From NCBI RefSeq assembly GCF_000165735.1, contig NZ_GL538177.1, forward strand, positions 62,001-126,000: a stretch of DNA of 64,000 bases. The letters run 5' to 3'. The stretch's first letter is position 1, and the number at the start of each line of letters is the position of its first letter. This document shows positions 43,510-51,970 of the stretch, piece after piece. A model generated the notes under the pieces. That model did no database searches. It saw only the letters and a program-made list of their open reading frames with translations, and had not been told where the DNA came from. The translations under genes were made by a program, and so were the position numbers. This DNA is from Megasphaera micronuciformis F0359 (GTDB taxonomy: Bacteria > Bacillota > Negativicutes > Veillonellales > Megasphaeraceae).

Positions 43510-44796
43510 ATGAATTATCGTCAACGGGCGGATTTGATTTTGGCCTTGTCTTTCATCTGCTTTTTCGGTGTTTTCTGGTATTGGTGTACCCATGAAGTAA
43601 CACTTGGCATAAAGTTGGCCCTGTTTGTCTTTCAATCGGCTTTAATCGGCAGTATTGCCGACTGGTTTGCCGTTACGGCTTTATTTGAAAAGCCTCTCGG
43701 CTTTCCGTGGCACACGGAATTGGTGCATACACATCGCAATCAAATTATAGACGGCATGACACAAATTGTGTCGGAAAAGCTTTTACAGCCTCATATGTGG
43801 CGTGAAAAATTGTATAAAATCTCCTTTGTCGAAACTTTTAATAAGTGGTTGGATACGACTGAAGGTAGAGAACGGTTTCGTAACCTTCTGTATGAAGGGG
43901 CTAAACAGATTTATACATATACCGGTAAAGAAGATACGCAGGAAACGATTATCCGCCATATTCGCGATTATTTGAAACGGCAACCTTTATTAACTATAGT
44001 GCAGGATCGATTCATAGCCCTGTTAGAAGACGAGCAGAGTCACTTATTGGATGATGGAATAGGCCTATTAAAAGAAGGTGTCGCTACGGACGGATTCAGA
44101 AAAATTTTAGAACAATCGTTAAAGGAATGGCTGAACGAATCGAAGACGACACCTCATGTTATTGTTATGCTTAATCGCTTTACGGGTATGGTCGATATGA
44201 GCAAGATAGCCGCTGATGTACAAAGCGGTCTGTTGGCCTGGCTTACGAGTTGGGAAAAAGCGGATCCTGTTAAACGGCAGTGGTTGTGCCGAAAGCTGGA
44301 AATGCGCCTGTACTCCATGAACGGGCAGCTTACGTATACGGTACAGAGTTGGCAAGATAGATTTGTTGATTCTCTACCCATTGAAAAATGGTTTAAGGCC
44401 ACCTATAAAACCAGTCAGAGCTATTTTGCCACAGGTCCTATAGGTAAGGAAAAGTTGCAGGATTTGTTGGAAAGTGAGTTTATGAATTATTTGGACTACT
44501 GCAATGAACATCCGGAAATCAAGCAATGGCTCGATGATCAGATTCGTCGCTGTGTTGAAGTGGTGCTCGAACACGAACACTCTCTTATCGGTGTCGCCGT
44601 ACGTGAAGTATTGTCGGGGTTTGATAAGCGTAAATTCAACGAATTCTTGGAAAATAAAGTTGGTGAAGATTTGGCGTGGATTCGCATTAACGGGGCCCTG
44701 GTAGGCTCAGTTATCGGCCTTCTGGTCTTCGGCTTTGTAGAAGGTCTTTATGCTCCTCACGTAGCCCCTTTTATCCGAGCGTTCTTCCTTTCATAA
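43510..44796 (+). CDS. DUF445 family membrane protein (copy 2)
   Basis: A 428-residue paralogue with the same layout: LIGSIADWFAVTALFEKPLGF near residue 50, a helical middle and a C-terminal hydrophobic segment (GALVGSVIGLLVFGFVEGLY). The start ATG 43510 comes one base after the stop of copy 1, with GGGAGG overlapping the end of that gene; the open frame from 43489 is not needed. Outside the signature the two copies differ greatly, so the duplication is old. Confidence 0.9.
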   Translation: MNYRQRADLILALSFICFFGVFWYWCTHEVTLGIKLALFVFQSALIGSIADWFAVTALFEKPLGFPWHTELVHTHRNQIIDGMTQIVSEKLLQPHMWREKLYKISFVETFNKWLDTTEGRERFRNLLYEGAKQIYTYTGKEDTQETIIRHIRDYLKRQPLLTIVQDRFIALLEDEQSHLLDDGIGLLKEGVATDGFRKILEQSLKEWLNESKTTPHVIVMLNRFTGMVDMSKIAADVQSGLLAWLTSWEKADPVKRQWLCRKLEMRLYSMNGQLTYTVQSWQDRFVDSLPIEKWFKATYKTSQSYFATGPIGKEKLQDLLESEFMNYLDYCNEHPEIKQWLDDQIRRCVEVVLEHEHSLIGVAVREVLSGFDKRKFNEFLENKVGEDLAWIRINGALVGSVIGLLVFGFVEGLYAPHVAPFIRAFFLS

Positions 44797-44798
44797 GA

Positions 44799-44826
44799 AA
44801 AAGCCATGGAAAAATCCATGGCTTTT
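44799..44826. terminator. Bidirectional terminator between DUF445 copy 2 and puuD-like gene
   Basis: A perfect 12-bp stem AAAAGCCATGGA/TCCATGGCTTTT with an AAAA loop; A- and T-runs at the two ends serve both convergent genes. Confidence 0.88.
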
Positions 44827-44829
44827 CTG

Positions 44830-45567
44830 TTATTTAAGAGGACTGATCATATATTTAGCAGACTCTTTTATGAAATCATAAAAGAGTTGTTTGGCGAAGT
44901 AGTTGGAGGCATACATTTCTTCAGGATGAAATTGATAGGCTTGTAAATAAGGATAGTCTTGCAGCTCCAAAGCTTCTACTACATCGTCTTTGGCTCGGGC
45001 CGTTACGACCAGACCTTTGCCGACCTCTTTTACGGCTTGATGATGTAGCGAATTGACAGACCATTCCGTCTTTTTTAAAATGTCTTGTAATCGAGAGTGG
45101 GCTTCAATCATTATGGTATGTGCCGGAAGATCTCGATTTCCTTTTAAATTATGGGCAACGGATTCTTCGGGCATATAGGAGATATCTTGATACAAGTTAC
45201 CGCCGTGGAAGACGTTCACAACTTGTAGGCCGCGGCAAATTGCCAGAATCGGTAGCTTTCTCTTTTCTGCCGATTCAAGGAGCAGAAAGTCAAAGCGATC
45301 ATTTCCGGGATTTAGGGGTCCGCATTTCGGTAATACATCTTCACCGTAGCGGGGAGGATAGATATCTTGCCCACCTGATAAAAGCAGTCCGTCTAAATGA
45401 GATATCATATTTTCCACAGCTTCCGTATCATCCGTATACGGGAGGATAAAGGGTGTACCGCCGGCATCGGTAACTGCACGGATATAGGCATCGTTAACAC
45501 CTGAACGAAGGGGATCTGGGCGGGTGTCAAAACAATTTCCGCTAATTCCGATAAGGGGTCTTAACAT
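44830..45567 (-). CDS. Gamma-glutamyl-gamma-aminobutyrate hydrolase-like class I glutamine amidotransferase
   Basis: A 245-residue peptidase C26 protein (PuuD type). Nucleophile Cys111 is in LPILAICRGLQVVNVFHGG; the catalytic His-x-Glu is in YQFHPEEMY near residue 219; SGGQDIYPPRYGE marks the substrate loop. The family hydrolyses gamma-glutamyl amides such as gamma-glutamyl-GABA. The substrate is not determined here, as no polyamine genes are nearby. AGGCG before ATG 45567 is a weak ribosome site. Confidence 0.88.
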   Translation of the reverse strand: MLRPLIGISGNCFDTRPDPLRSGVNDAYIRAVTDAGGTPFILPYTDDTEAVENMISHLDGLLLSGGQDIYPPRYGEDVLPKCGPLNPGNDRFDFLLLESAEKRKLPILAICRGLQVVNVFHGGNLYQDISYMPEESVAHNLKGNRDLPAHTIMIEAHSRLQDILKKTEWSVNSLHHQAVKEVGKGLVVTARAKDDVVEALELQDYPYLQAYQFHPEEMYASNYFAKQLFYDFIKESAKYMISPLK

Positions 45568-45655
45568 ATGAATCGCCTCGTTTCAATTAATTTACAGTGT
45601 CAGTGATTCTAGCATAGGCTCAGGCCGTGTGTCAATGTAATAAAGGGGGAAAATC

Positions 45656-47062
45656 ATGCAAACCTATACGGTTGTGAATGAGAATATAATTAAGGACTTG
45701 GTCGCTATTGTAGGGAATAAGTATGTGCTGACGGAAAAGGACAGACTTGTCTTGTACGGTCAAGATGAGGGGGCGGAGCGTAAAGCTTATAGATTGCCCG
45801 AAGCCGTGGTATTACCGGCCACGACAGAAGAGGTAGCCGCTGTGATGCAAATGGCTGTCAAATACCATATAGCCGTCATTCCCCGCGGTGCCGGAACAGG
45901 TCTTGAAGGCGGGGCTGTGGCTAATAAATATGGAGGCATTATATTGTCGACAGAACGCATGAATGCCGTTTTGGAAATTAATGACGAGTGCCTGTATGCA
46001 CGTGTCGAAGCAGGGGTTATTACAGCGGATTTGCAGAGAATGGCCGCTGCAAAGGGACTTCTTTATGCCGGGGATCCCTGTAGCGGTGACAGTTGCTTTA
46101 TAGGCGGTAATGCGGCTACAAATGCCGGCGGCAATCGTGCCGTAAAGTACGGGACGACACGAGATCAGGTTTATGCTGTTAAAATGGTAACGCCTAAAGG
46201 GGAGATTGTCGAATTGGGCGGTCGCCTGAAAAAGTCCTCTACCGGATATGCTTTAGAAAAAGTTGTTATCGGAGCTGAAGGGACTTTGGGAATTATTACG
46301 GAAGTTACTGTCCGGCTGGTTCCCTTGCCCCCTGTAAGCGTCCATATACTGTCTGTTTTTTCATCGGCACAGGAGGCGTTGTCACTGGTAACCGTCTTAC
46401 CTAAAAATCGGATAGAGACAACTTGTCTGGAATTTATGGATAATGAATCGATACGGGCCGTAGAGCGTTTTACAGGAGAGCGACAAGTAGCGTCTGAAAA
46501 GGGTAATTATATGATCATTCAGATAGATTGCCGTAATGAAGATGAGGCTGACGCTATTTGTATGCAAGTTGATGAAATATGCCGGACCTGCGGGGCCACA
46601 GATGTTTTTATGGCCGATGCCGATAAAATTTGGAGGGCACGAAAAATTTTTTCCGAAGCCTCCGGGGCAGAAGGGCCTGTCGCTATGGAAGACTTTGTTG
46701 TCCCTCCGGATTGTATTGCAGAGCTTCTTCAGGAAGTGCAGAATATCGGTGAACGTACGGGGTTGTGTTTTCGCGGCGTAAGTCATGCGGGAGACGGCAA
46801 TATTCATTTGGATATTTTAAGAAACGGACTGACTGATGCAGAATGGGAACGACGTTTGGCAGAATACGAAAAAGAAGCTTATACCGCCGTCTATGCCAAA
46901 GGTGGTAAGATTTCAGGAGAGCACGGTATAGGAACTGTCAGAAAGGGCTTTATGTTAACGTATACGGACCCTGTGGAGCTTGAATTAATGAGGGCTCTGA
47001 AAAAGGCTTGGGATCCGGATTTAATTTTGAACCCCGGAAAAATTTTTGATATTGATGGATAA
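45656..47062 (+). CDS. FAD-linked oxidase, D-lactate dehydrogenase/GlcD type
   Basis: A 468-residue flavoprotein. The N-terminal FAD-binding domain has PRGAGTGLEGGAV (residues ~79-91) and GDPCSGDSCFIGGNAATNAGG in part. The C-terminal oxidase domain has the GDGNIHLDI and GEHGIGTVRKGF motifs. It is close in size and layout to ETF-linked D-lactate dehydrogenases of Negativicutes and to GlcD. Lactate oxidation would fit this group of bacteria; glycolate or 2-hydroxyglutarate cannot be excluded. No etfAB genes are nearby. ATG 45656 follows AAGGGGG. Confidence 0.88.
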   Translation: MQTYTVVNENIIKDLVAIVGNKYVLTEKDRLVLYGQDEGAERKAYRLPEAVVLPATTEEVAAVMQMAVKYHIAVIPRGAGTGLEGGAVANKYGGIILSTERMNAVLEINDECLYARVEAGVITADLQRMAAAKGLLYAGDPCSGDSCFIGGNAATNAGGNRAVKYGTTRDQVYAVKMVTPKGEIVELGGRLKKSSTGYALEKVVIGAEGTLGIITEVTVRLVPLPPVSVHILSVFSSAQEALSLVTVLPKNRIETTCLEFMDNESIRAVERFTGERQVASEKGNYMIIQIDCRNEDEADAICMQVDEICRTCGATDVFMADADKIWRARKIFSEASGAEGPVAMEDFVVPPDCIAELLQEVQNIGERTGLCFRGVSHAGDGNIHLDILRNGLTDAEWERRLAEYEKEAYTAVYAKGGKISGEHGIGTVRKGFMLTYTDPVELELMRALKKAWDPDLILNPGKIFDIDG

Positions 47063-47063
47063 A

Positions 47064-47109
47064 AAAGGTAGCCCTTGCAGTATGAGTGTGTGGGCTGCCC
47101 TTTATTTTG
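47064..47109. terminator. Terminator between the lactate-dehydrogenase-like and radical SAM genes
   Basis: GGTAGCCC/GGGCTGCC (47067-47074, 47092-47099, one G-U) with T-rich DNA to 47109 and A6 on the left. Confidence 0.8.
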
Positions 47110-48022
47110 CAGGGACGCCTGTGCCGTCAAACTTCGGAATGAAGCGACTGTCGGCACTTTCTTCTTCCTGTACAAAGCCGTCTTCAATGGCCGTCGAAAA
47201 CAAGTATTGTTCTACTTGTTTGTATTCGGCAGTTGTCAAAGGATGAGCGATTTCCGGATACTCATGAGCCTTACCGTGCGGTGTGTACTGGCGCATAAGG
47301 CTGAATAGGACCTGGCCTTCTGAAAAGTTGTTTTCCACCCAATCTATGACTCGTTTGGAGTTTTCCGTGTTTCCCGGCAAAATAAGGTGCCGAATAATAA
47401 TGCCACGCGTCAACAATCCCCGGTCATCCATCTCAAAGGGTCCGGTTTGTTCGTACATTTCTTTGATAGCTCTTGTAGCTACCCGGGGATAGTCGGAAGC
47501 GGCACCATAGCGAGTGGCTACAGCCTCGTCTAGATACTTTAAGTCGGGTAGCCAAATTTGAATTTTGTCTTTTAAAAGACGTATGGTTTCAATCTTTTCA
47601 TAACCGCCACAATTATAGATCACCGGAACCGACAAGTGGGTATCCAGACTTTCGGTTACGGCTCGTATGTAATGAGTCGGTGTGACCAGATTGATATTAT
47701 GTGCTCCTTGAGAGATGAGATCGGTATAGATCTTTTTTAGGATTTCAGGGGTTACGGCAATGCCTGAATCTTGATGACTGATTTCCGCATTTTGACAAAA
47801 AACGCATTGTAAGTTGCACCCTCCGAAAAAAACGGCACCCGATCCGTTTGTGCCGCTAATGCACGGTTCTTCCCAATGATGCAGTGCGGCTCTGGCCACA
47901 GTAGGTTGAAAGGCTTTACGGCAAAACCCTGTTTTCAGCGGCACGGCATTTGCGTAGAGGGAACGTGCCATATTACAATTTCGGGGGCAATCATTACAAA
48001 TTAAGGTCTGAGAATCTTCCAT
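47102..48022 (-). CDS. Radical SAM protein, PflA-like
   Basis: A 306-residue radical SAM enzyme similar to the PflA-type activases and AmmeMemoRadiSam-like stand-alone proteins. The [4Fe-4S]-SAM motif is GGCNLQCVFCQN (C69, C73, C76). An N-terminal CNDCPRNC cluster and C34/C54 may bind a second cluster, as in the pyruvate-formate-lyase activase-related family. The open frame runs to 48112, but that region holds the cstA terminator. ATG 48022 after GGATAGG is the likely start. The target protein is unknown, with no glycyl radical enzyme adjacent. Confidence 0.83.
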   Translation of the reverse strand: MEDSQTLICNDCPRNCNMARSLYANAVPLKTGFCRKAFQPTVARAALHHWEEPCISGTNGSGAVFFGGCNLQCVFCQNAEISHQDSGIAVTPEILKKIYTDLISQGAHNINLVTPTHYIRAVTESLDTHLSVPVIYNCGGYEKIETIRLLKDKIQIWLPDLKYLDEAVATRYGAASDYPRVATRAIKEMYEQTGPFEMDDRGLLTRGIIIRHLILPGNTENSKRVIDWVENNFSEGQVLFSLMRQYTPHGKAHEYPEIAHPLTTAEYKQVEQYLFSTAIEDGFVQEEESADSRFIPKFDGTGVPAK

Positions 48023-48069
48023 GGTCTTACCTATCCTTGTTAGCTGGTTTTCATGTTTTTTCATAAAAG

Positions 48070-48102
48070 AAGAGGTCGACCTTAGTATAAGGTCGACCTC
48101 TT
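48070..48102 (-). terminator. Terminator of cstA
   Basis: A perfect inverted repeat of at least 13 bp (48072-48084, 48088-48100) with a 3-base loop and TTTT downstream on the minus strand. The T-tract is short, so some read-through into the radical SAM gene is possible. Confidence 0.8.
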
Positions 48103-48129
48103 TCAGATGCAAGGTAGTCGTATAACGAA

Positions 48130-50007
48130 TTAGTGTACTTCTACCGTTTCTTCATCAAAGTGTTTAGCAGCAGGATCGCTGTTTTCCATTTCCTTCAAAC
48201 GTTTGAGTTCGACAGCTTCTACTGTTTCTGTAGTATCATAGCTTGCCGGAACTGTCTTAGCGAGGTAGATACATTTACGAATCGAAGCAATGCTGATGAT
48301 AATAACGAAGACAGCCATGATTGCAGATACGCTAAAGAGCAACCATTCACCCTTCGGTAAGTAGATTTCAAACATGTTCAGGAAGTCTGCGTAGAAGATA
48401 ACAACCGTGAGGAATACCCAGGGGATAATCGTTACCCAGAGGTAGCGTGCCTTACCCATGCTGCAGATAACAACAGAGGATACGGCAAGGGTAATGATGG
48501 CCAGCAACTGGTTCGATACACCGAAAATCGGCCAAATGGTGGATAAGTTACCTTGAAGTACAATGTAGCCCCAAGCACCGGAGATGAGAGCGGATGCAAT
48601 CAATGCACCGGGGAGCCAGTGGGGGTCGGCAAACTTCGGAACTACGCGACCGATAAGTTCTTGCAACATGTAACGACCGACACGAGTACCGGCATCGAGG
48701 ATTGTCATAATGAACAATGCTTCGAACATGATACAGAAGTGATACCAGTAGTTCATGAGGTGATCAAGACCGGGAATGCTGGAGAAGATGAATGCCATGC
48801 CGACTGCCAAGGAAACGGCACCGCCCGGACGATGAGCAACGTCTTCACCGACCATATGGCTGAGCTGAGGCAAATCAACTACAGGCATGTTGAGTGCTGC
48901 AAAGTGTTCTGCTGTCGAGTTGATTGCAAAGTAGTCGTTAGGAATTAAGCTTGTTGCCGCGATTAATGCCATCATGCCGACAAAACATTCCGTAAGCATA
49001 GCACCGTAGCCGACAGGCAGGATGGAACGTTCGTTCATGAGCATCTTCGGTGTCGTACCTGTACTGATCATGCAGTGGAATCCGGAAATAGCACCGCAAG
49101 CGATGGTAATAAAGATGTACGGAATAACAGGACCCGTAATAACAGGGCCGCCGCCGGAAACAAACTGTGTTACAGCCGGCATTTGGATGGTCGGCATAAC
49201 GATGATAATGCCGAGAGCCAAAGCACCGATAGTACCGATTTTCATGTACGTAGACAAGTAGTCACGCGGAGCCAGTAATATCCAAACCGGCATTGCGGCA
49301 GCGACAAAGCCGTAGATAATGAGTAATACGCCAATGCCGTGAGCACTGATTGTAAAGAGAGGCGCCAAAGTGGGGCTGGCAGCTACAGACGGGCCGAGGA
49401 CAACGGCGAGTAAGGTAAGAACGACACCGATAACCGTACCTTCACGGATTTTACCGGGACGTAAATAATGCATGTAAATACCGATAAATACAGCGATAGG
49501 AATCGTCATACCGATAGTAAACGTACCCCAAGGGCTGTCATGCAAAGCATTAACGATAACAACGGCCATACCTGCCATAGCCAGGATGTTAAGGAAGAGT
49601 ACGGCAAGAGACGTTACCAAACCGATACTGCCGCCCATTTGGTGTTTAGCAATTTCGGCAATGGATTTACCGTCATAACGCATAGATGCAAAAAGAATAA
49701 CCATGTCATGAACACTACCGGCTAAAACGCCGCCGATAAGAATCCACAATGCGCCGGGTAAGTACCCGAACTGAGCAGCAATGACAGGACCGACCAAAGG
49801 ACCGGCACCGGCAATGGCTGCGAAGTGATGACCGAAAACAACGTATTTGTTTGTCGGTACGTAGTCATGACCGTCTTCAAAACGGAATGCAGGAGTTACT
49901 TTATATTGGTTTACTGCAAGCACTTTAGTTGCAATGAATGCACCGTAGAAACGGTATGCCAATACAAAGACTAATGCTGAAATAATGACTAGAAACAAGC
50001 CGTTCAT
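48130..50007 (-). CDS. cstA: Carbon starvation protein CstA family transporter
   Basis: A 625-residue multi-pass membrane protein. CstA landmarks are YGAFIATKVLAV at the N-terminus, DGHDYVPTNKYVVFGHHFAAIAGAGPLVGPVIAAQ (quoted as the family signature around residue 45-80) and FHCMISTGTTPKM. At least 14 hydrophobic segments are visible; the last ~40 residues are a charged tail. CstA proteins import peptides or pyruvate; which applies here is open. AGGAGG precedes ATG 50007. Codons and bases look like the neighbours. Confidence 0.95.
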   Translation of the reverse strand: MNGLFLVIISALVFVLAYRFYGAFIATKVLAVNQYKVTPAFRFEDGHDYVPTNKYVVFGHHFAAIAGAGPLVGPVIAAQFGYLPGALWILIGGVLAGSVHDMVILFASMRYDGKSIAEIAKHQMGGSIGLVTSLAVLFLNILAMAGMAVVIVNALHDSPWGTFTIGMTIPIAVFIGIYMHYLRPGKIREGTVIGVVLTLLAVVLGPSVAASPTLAPLFTISAHGIGVLLIIYGFVAAAMPVWILLAPRDYLSTYMKIGTIGALALGIIIVMPTIQMPAVTQFVSGGGPVITGPVIPYIFITIACGAISGFHCMISTGTTPKMLMNERSILPVGYGAMLTECFVGMMALIAATSLIPNDYFAINSTAEHFAALNMPVVDLPQLSHMVGEDVAHRPGGAVSLAVGMAFIFSSIPGLDHLMNYWYHFCIMFEALFIMTILDAGTRVGRYMLQELIGRVVPKFADPHWLPGALIASALISGAWGYIVLQGNLSTIWPIFGVSNQLLAIITLAVSSVVICSMGKARYLWVTIIPWVFLTVVIFYADFLNMFEIYLPKGEWLLFSVSAIMAVFVIIISIASIRKCIYLAKTVPASYDTTETVEAVELKRLKEMENSDPAAKHFDEETVEVH

Positions 50008-50341
50008 ATTAAGTGAACCTCCTTCTGAAAATACATATATATGTTACATTAACTATATATATCAGCTATATTATATACTACCGCCCTGAAAAGACAAGTG
50101 AAAGATAGTACGAAAGGCGACTAAAAGAGGTAATGCCACATTAAATATACCATATATTGTATATAGTAATAAGAACAGGGGCGAAATTAACGATAGTGAT
50201 TTGATATAATTGTATATTCCTAATGCATACGTAAGTGGATTTGTGGGAATTCCGCATAGATGGTGTACAAAAAAGGTATGGTTTGTGCTATAATAACCAC
50301 AACGGCCAGTCTATTATTATTGTATTGAAGGAGATTGTAAT
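50008..50341. other. Intergenic region between cstA and the thioredoxin gene (two divergent promoters)
   Basis: A 334-base AT-rich gap. Leftward, TTGTCT (50097-50092) and TATAAT (50075-50070) with 16 bases between form a likely cstA promoter. Rightward, TGCTATAAT (50286-50294) is an extended -10 element 47 bases before the thioredoxin gene. I see no gene, RNA or strong hairpin in the rest. Confidence 0.6.
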
Positions 50342-50665
50342 ATGATAACGAAAGTAAACAGTACAAACTATAAAGAAGTTGTAGAAAACTCAAACGTTCC
50401 CGTCCTATTGGATTTCAGTGCCGAATGGTGCCCCCATTGCCAAGCTCTTTTGCCGGTACTTAACGGCTTATCCGAAAAATTAGTGGGCAAGGTGGCATTT
50501 GTAGCGATTGACACGGATGAAAGCCCCGAGTTGGCCCAAGCAAGGAGCATTGAATATATCCCGGCTCTCTTCGTTTATAATGAGGGAAAATACAGCGACA
50601 TGCTGATTGCACCTAAAACGGAAGGAGAAGTAGAAGACTTTTTGAAGAAGAACGGCGCTTTATAG
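50342..50665 (+). CDS. Thioredoxin-like protein with CPHC active site
   Basis: A 107-residue cytoplasmic thioredoxin-fold protein. The active site WCPHC (C30, C33) replaces the classic WCGPC; a cis-Pro is present in IEYIPALFVYNEG. A His between the cysteines (CPHC resembles the DsbA motif) tends to make a more oxidising protein. There is no signal peptide. AAGGAG precedes ATG 50342. Monocistronic between a promoter and a terminator. It could be a general reductase or a dedicated partner; no neighbour indicates which. Confidence 0.9.
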   Translation: MITKVNSTNYKEVVENSNVPVLLDFSAEWCPHCQALLPVLNGLSEKLVGKVAFVAIDTDESPELAQARSIEYIPALFVYNEGKYSDMLIAPKTEGEVEDFLKKNGAL

Positions 50666-50686
50666 GGGCGGTGGAAGTACAACATA

Positions 50687-50723
50687 AAAGAGGGTCTGCA
50701 GTTTAAAATTGCAGACCCTCTTT
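50687..50723 (+). terminator. Terminator after the thioredoxin gene
   Basis: AAAGAGGGTCTGCA/TGCAGACCCTCTTT, a 14-bp stem (50687-50700, 50710-50723) with a 9-base loop. Confidence 0.9.
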
Positions 50724-50841
50724 GCATGAGTATTTTATTAAAAGCCATTGTTTTTAAAATGCCTTAGAACTTCGAGAAAAAGCAGATTCAGAGAAGGCTG
50801 GATTATGGTATAATATGCCGTAATATTAAGGAGGAGATGGG

Positions 50842-51846
50842 ATGGAAAGGCTTATGGAAGAATTACGGGCTCGTATTGTCGCCCCGCAACGAAGCTTTGA
50901 AGTGCGAGTTCAAGACGAGTTGAAATATGGAGATATAAATAATCACGACTTAATCCGGACAGCAGCGCGTCTGGCCGGAATTTTCGGCTCTGTAAAACCA
51001 CAACCTTTGCAAAAAGGATTGGTTATTTTTGCCGCCGACCATGCTGTAAACGGAGCGGAAAATAAGACGAAAGGGGCGGATAGCCATACAGAAGCAGAAC
51101 GGATTGCAACCGGGAAGGATGAGTTGAACAAGGCGGCTCATAAGGCGGGAGTCGGAGTCCTTTTGTTGGATATGGGGTTACAAAAACCCTTGACTGAATC
51201 TCCGGGTGTTCAGTCATTGCGAGTAGCGGCAGGGAGTCGTTATTTTGCTCAAGGGACGGCGATGACGAGACAGGCGACGGAAGATGCCTTTATGATCGGT
51301 GTAGATATTGCACAACGTTTGGCAGATGAAGGCTATACGGCACTGGGCATGGGGAATGTAGGCGAACGCTGGCCGTTGACGGCTTTGGCCGTAACGGCTG
51401 TATTTTTCCGAAACCGACTTGTGACGGAACCGGAATCAACGAAACAGCGTGAAGCGGCTGAGAGATTTTTATCTCTTATAGATGAAACGGGTGTCGTAGC
51501 AGATCGACCGATTCAACTGCTGGAGCGAATCGGATCTCCCGATTTGGCGGCTATGACCGGATTTATCCTTTCGGCAGCAGAACGAAAAATACCCGTTGTT
51601 TTGGACAATGCATTGACCGTTGCGGCCTTTTTAATAGGAGAGGCTATTTGTGAAGGTGTGCGTGATTATGTGTTTACATCCGTAGCCTATGATGAGCCTG
51701 TACAGGTTATGCAGTTTAAAGGAGCCGGATTACAGGCACCGCTTGCGGGCAAGGGACTGTGTGATCGAGGAATGGGGAGTGTAGCCGGTTTGTCGTACTT
51801 GGAAAGTGCCGTAACAATTTTGCATGAACAGGGGTGTAAGCAATAA
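50842..51846 (+). CDS. Divergent CobT-type nicotinate mononucleotide phosphoribosyltransferase homologue
   Basis: A 334-residue protein of the CobT fold, which normally activates the lower ligand of cobamides. Landmarks are LVIFAADHAVNGA near residue 60 and AAGSRYFAQGTAMTRQATEDAFMIGVDIAQ (family region ~130-160). The two loops that carry catalytic Glu in CobT differ: GEMGIGNTT is LGMGNVGERWPLTA here, and the EGTGA loop reads RGMGSVAG. Negativicutes can make phenolic or other cobamides through CobT relatives (ArsAB), so altered ligand choice is possible; loss of activity is the alternative. AGGAG precedes ATG 50842. No other cobamide synthesis gene is adjacent. Confidence 0.75.
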   Translation: MERLMEELRARIVAPQRSFEVRVQDELKYGDINNHDLIRTAARLAGIFGSVKPQPLQKGLVIFAADHAVNGAENKTKGADSHTEAERIATGKDELNKAAHKAGVGVLLLDMGLQKPLTESPGVQSLRVAAGSRYFAQGTAMTRQATEDAFMIGVDIAQRLADEGYTALGMGNVGERWPLTALAVTAVFFRNRLVTEPESTKQREAAERFLSLIDETGVVADRPIQLLERIGSPDLAAMTGFILSAAERKIPVVLDNALTVAAFLIGEAICEGVRDYVFTSVAYDEPVQVMQFKGAGLQAPLAGKGLCDRGMGSVAGLSYLESAVTILHEQGCKQ

Positions 51847-51897
51847 TAACAATCATTCGACCAAATCCCTTGCGGATGACGGGATAAAGTGGCTGAG

Positions 51898-51931
51898 ACG
51901 GCGGTATTACTGGACTTTGCCGCCGTTTTTT
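51898..51931 (+). terminator. Terminator after the CobT-like gene
   Basis: ACGGCGG/CCGCCGT stem (51898-51904, 51920-51926) followed by six T. Confidence 0.85.
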
Positions 51932-51970
51932 CATATAATAAATTAGATATGTATATTTAGGGAGGGCCTT

